A stretch of 64,000 nucleotides of DNA, taken from the NCBI GenBank assembly GCA_035559795.1, contig DATMAR010000003.1, forward strand, positions 558,001 to 622,000, given 5' to 3'. Made by a program: the position numbers and the translations under genes. Below are positions 62,784 to 64,000 of this stretch, piece by piece. The DNA comes from Fimbriimonadales bacterium (GTDB lineage Bacteria; Armatimonadota; Fimbriimonadia; Fimbriimonadales; ATM1). The notes below the pieces were generated by a model, which had not been told where the DNA came from, searched no databases, and saw nothing but the letters and a program-made list of their open reading frames with translations. Within the stretch, counting starts at the first letter, position 1; each line of letters opens with the position of its first letter.

Positions 62784-63530
62784 TTAGATTTCTGCGATAA
62801 ACTTTTTTAGATTTTCTAAAGATAGCTTTGCGCTCACGAAAGGTGCGAGTTTAGGAAAGTCCATTTCGACAATAAGGTCTTTCGTGCCTGCGACTTTACA
62901 GGCTCTCAGAATTTTGTTCCATGGCAATGTTCCAGTTCCTATTTCCGTATCACTGCCATCCTGTGCGAGATCTTTTGCATGAATCTGATGCACTTTTCCT
63001 TTCATTTTTTGAATTAGTTCTACGGAATCGTAATTCGCTTTATGCACCCAGAAAACATCTATTTGCGCTGCTAACTTCGGTGCATGGGCGAACAAGATTT
63101 CCCATAATGTTTTTCCGTCGAAGTTTCGGAATTCTACATCGTGATTGTGATATGCGAGTTGCAAACCTGCGTCGGCGAAAATTTGAGCACTTTTTTCGAT
63201 TTCATTTGCTGTTCTTATCCAGTCGTCATACGTTTTTCGCATAGATTCCGGCACGCCTGGAATCGTAACGATGTCACATTCCATTTCACGATGGTGTTCG
63301 ATTACGATTTCGGGAGTTTGCAAGACGGATTCGATGGAGACATGAGAACCAATCAGCTTTAATCCGATATTGTCGAATTCGCGTTTTACTGCCGTTGGCG
63401 AGTGCCCTCCGAAACCTGCCGCTTCGACGTATTCGTAGCCGATATCTCGAACTTGTTTACAGGCTCCGAAGAAATCTTTTCCCGTTTCGCCTCGAATCGT
63501 ATAGAGTTGGAGTGCAATTCTGAATGCCAT
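62784..63530 (-). CDS. Sugar phosphate isomerase/epimerase-type TIM barrel
   Basis: 248 residues. The AP-endonuclease-2-like TIM barrel shows the usual metal ligands: HNHDVEF, QIDVFWVHKAN, HQIHAKDL and a final EMDFP. The reaction cannot be told apart by motif. It is not near a sugar operon here. Confidence 0.85.
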   Translation of the reverse strand: MAFRIALQLYTIRGETGKDFFGACKQVRDIGYEYVEAAGFGGHSPTAVKREFDNIGLKLIGSHVSIESVLQTPEIVIEHHREMECDIVTIPGVPESMRKTYDDWIRTANEIEKSAQIFADAGLQLAYHNHDVEFRNFDGKTLWEILFAHAPKLAAQIDVFWVHKANYDSVELIQKMKGKVHQIHAKDLAQDGSDTEIGTGTLPWNKILRACKVAGTKDLIVEMDFPKLAPFVSAKLSLENLKKFIAEI

Positions 63531-63599
63531 AGCGATGTCAACTATTGCATTAACACGCGGTTATGTTATAGGGAGGTGTCAGGCGTTTTTGTGCGGGTG

Positions 63600-64000
63600 T
63601 TAAGTCGAAGTGTTCGACTGGAGAGATTTTTTGTAGGCTTCGTGGAGAAAGGAACGAGCGGCTGCTTTGTCGCCTGGGGGGATTTCCCCTTCTAAAACTG
63701 CCTGCTCCAAGACTCGTTTCCATTTTCCGACTTCCGGTCCTTCGGTAATGCCGAGTTCTTGCATGATTTCTTCGCCGTTCAGGGGTGAAGTCAAGCCCGC
63801 CTCTTTAATTTCCGTTTGCACTTCAGCGATTTTTTTTCGGATTGCGTCGAAATCTATTCCTTTCGGGATTTTGCCGACAGCACGCGCGTCTGCTTCGCAT
63901 AGAAGGAGTAGAGGCTCTGTAAGTTCGCCCATATCTCGGATGAGTTTGCGCGCAGCGGATGCGGTGAAGGTGGGGGCAGAGCCTAAGCGCATATGATTCC
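63600..64000 (-). CDS. CCA-adding enzyme/polyA polymerase C-terminal part (partial)
   Basis: The reading frame enters from the right edge and ends at 63600; about 133 residues are visible. LTSPLNGEEIMQELGITEGPEVGKWKRVLEQ is the C-terminal helical domain of class II tRNA nucleotidyltransferases. The catalytic head lies outside the window. The in-frame ATG 63992 is internal. Confidence 0.75.
   Translation of the reverse strand, partial: NHMRLGSAPTFTASAARKLIRDMGELTEPLLLLCEADARAVGKIPKGIDFDAIRKKIAEVQTEIKEAGLTSPLNGEEIMQELGITEGPEVGKWKRVLEQAVLEGEIPPGDKAAARSFLHEAYKKSLQSNTST

Larger units (their letters stand above)
1..64000. repeat. Dispersed G7/C7 homopolymer tracts (whole window)
   Basis: Counting by eye on the + strand I find about 67 runs of six or more G or C: roughly 15 of length six, 41 of length seven, 11 of length eight and none longer. 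Examples lie near 586, 1509, 2183, 3850, 4190, 5013, 9668, 13134, 17970, 20449, 24102, 27322, 31288, 38466, 44118, 51044, 56043, 58620, 60605 and 61284. In genes they nearly always encode Gly-Gly as GGG GGG or Pro-Pro as CCC CCC, flanked by one extra G or C. A few lie between genes (11276, 17970, 27322, 54860). Assuming about 23% each of G and C, fewer than four runs of seven or more are expected. The role is unknown. Confidence 0.75.

Noticed and set aside
1-64000. G/C tracts as phase-variation switches
   Set aside because: They sit in housekeeping genes, all in frame, and lengths cluster at seven; switch tracts vary and favour surface genes.

Overview
The window looks like a chromosomal segment of a Gram-negative-type bacterium, and my best guess is a member of the Armatimonadota (Fimbriimonadia-like). 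This is inferred from gene content only: several prepilin-type secreted proteins, a PEP-CTERM-like protein, an MsbA-like lipid exporter, a proteasomal-type AAA ATPase (ARC/Mpa), a SigH-like sigma factor, and fusions such as DgkA-PAP2, MoaD-NIL, DnaJ-WD40 and MFS-HEAT. Base composition is in the mid-40s percent G+C by eye. GTG and TTG starts are common. I saw no rRNA, tRNA, CRISPR array, prophage or insertion sequence.

Layout. 1-8.3 kb: end of a probable lpxB-like gene, an MsbA-like exporter, a FecE/BtuD-type ATPase, then a tight minus-strand series (HD phosphohydrolase of PgpH type split by a frameshift, ybeY, dgkA-PAP2, corC-like, rtcA-like). 8.3-13.9 kb: rpsU; a sulfur-flavoured plus-strand group (MoaD-NIL, acetyl-xylan-esterase-like hydrolase, trans-sulfuration enzyme); purE; M29 aminopeptidase; DedA. 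14-21 kb: two secreted proteins, gapA, a HIT protein, valS. 21-27 kb (minus): comEC, dciA, a small membrane protein and four pilin-like genes, a plausible competence or type IV pilus region. 27.5-33.4 kb: a DnaA-like ATPase overlapping a CBS-GGDEF protein, ARC ATPase, family-4 UDG, an ABC ATPase. 33.4-43 kb: GH78-like glycosidase, PDZ-radical SAM protein (DUF512), cdsA, a LuxR-type regulator, a SigH-like sigma factor, a PKD-type secreted protein, ymdB, a DUF4268 nuclease-like protein. 43-56 kb: gltX, site-2 protease, a secreted 12-repeat protein overlapping head-to-head with an alpha/beta hydrolase, GNAT, a large pseudopilin, phosphomannomutase, an HD protein, DnaJ-WD40, der. 56-64 kb: a membrane-anchored macro-like protein, cdaA-cdaR, GNAT, MFS-HEAT, a lipoprotein, a TIM-barrel isomerase and the end of a CCA-adding enzyme.

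Functional links. The window encodes synthesis (CdaA, CdaR) and probable breakdown (PgpH-like) of cyclic di-AMP, an envelope phospholipid and undecaprenol set (DgkA-PAP2, CdsA, MsbA-like), and pilin-like proteins plus ComEC that together suggest DNA uptake.

The strongest unexplained signal is at the base level. Runs of exactly seven (sometimes eight) G or C recur about once per 1.2 kb, in genes and between them, far above chance, with length seven more common than six and nothing longer than eight. Smaller families of hairpin repeats sit in the intergenic gaps, and one gap holds a pair of REP-like elements with a GTAG head.
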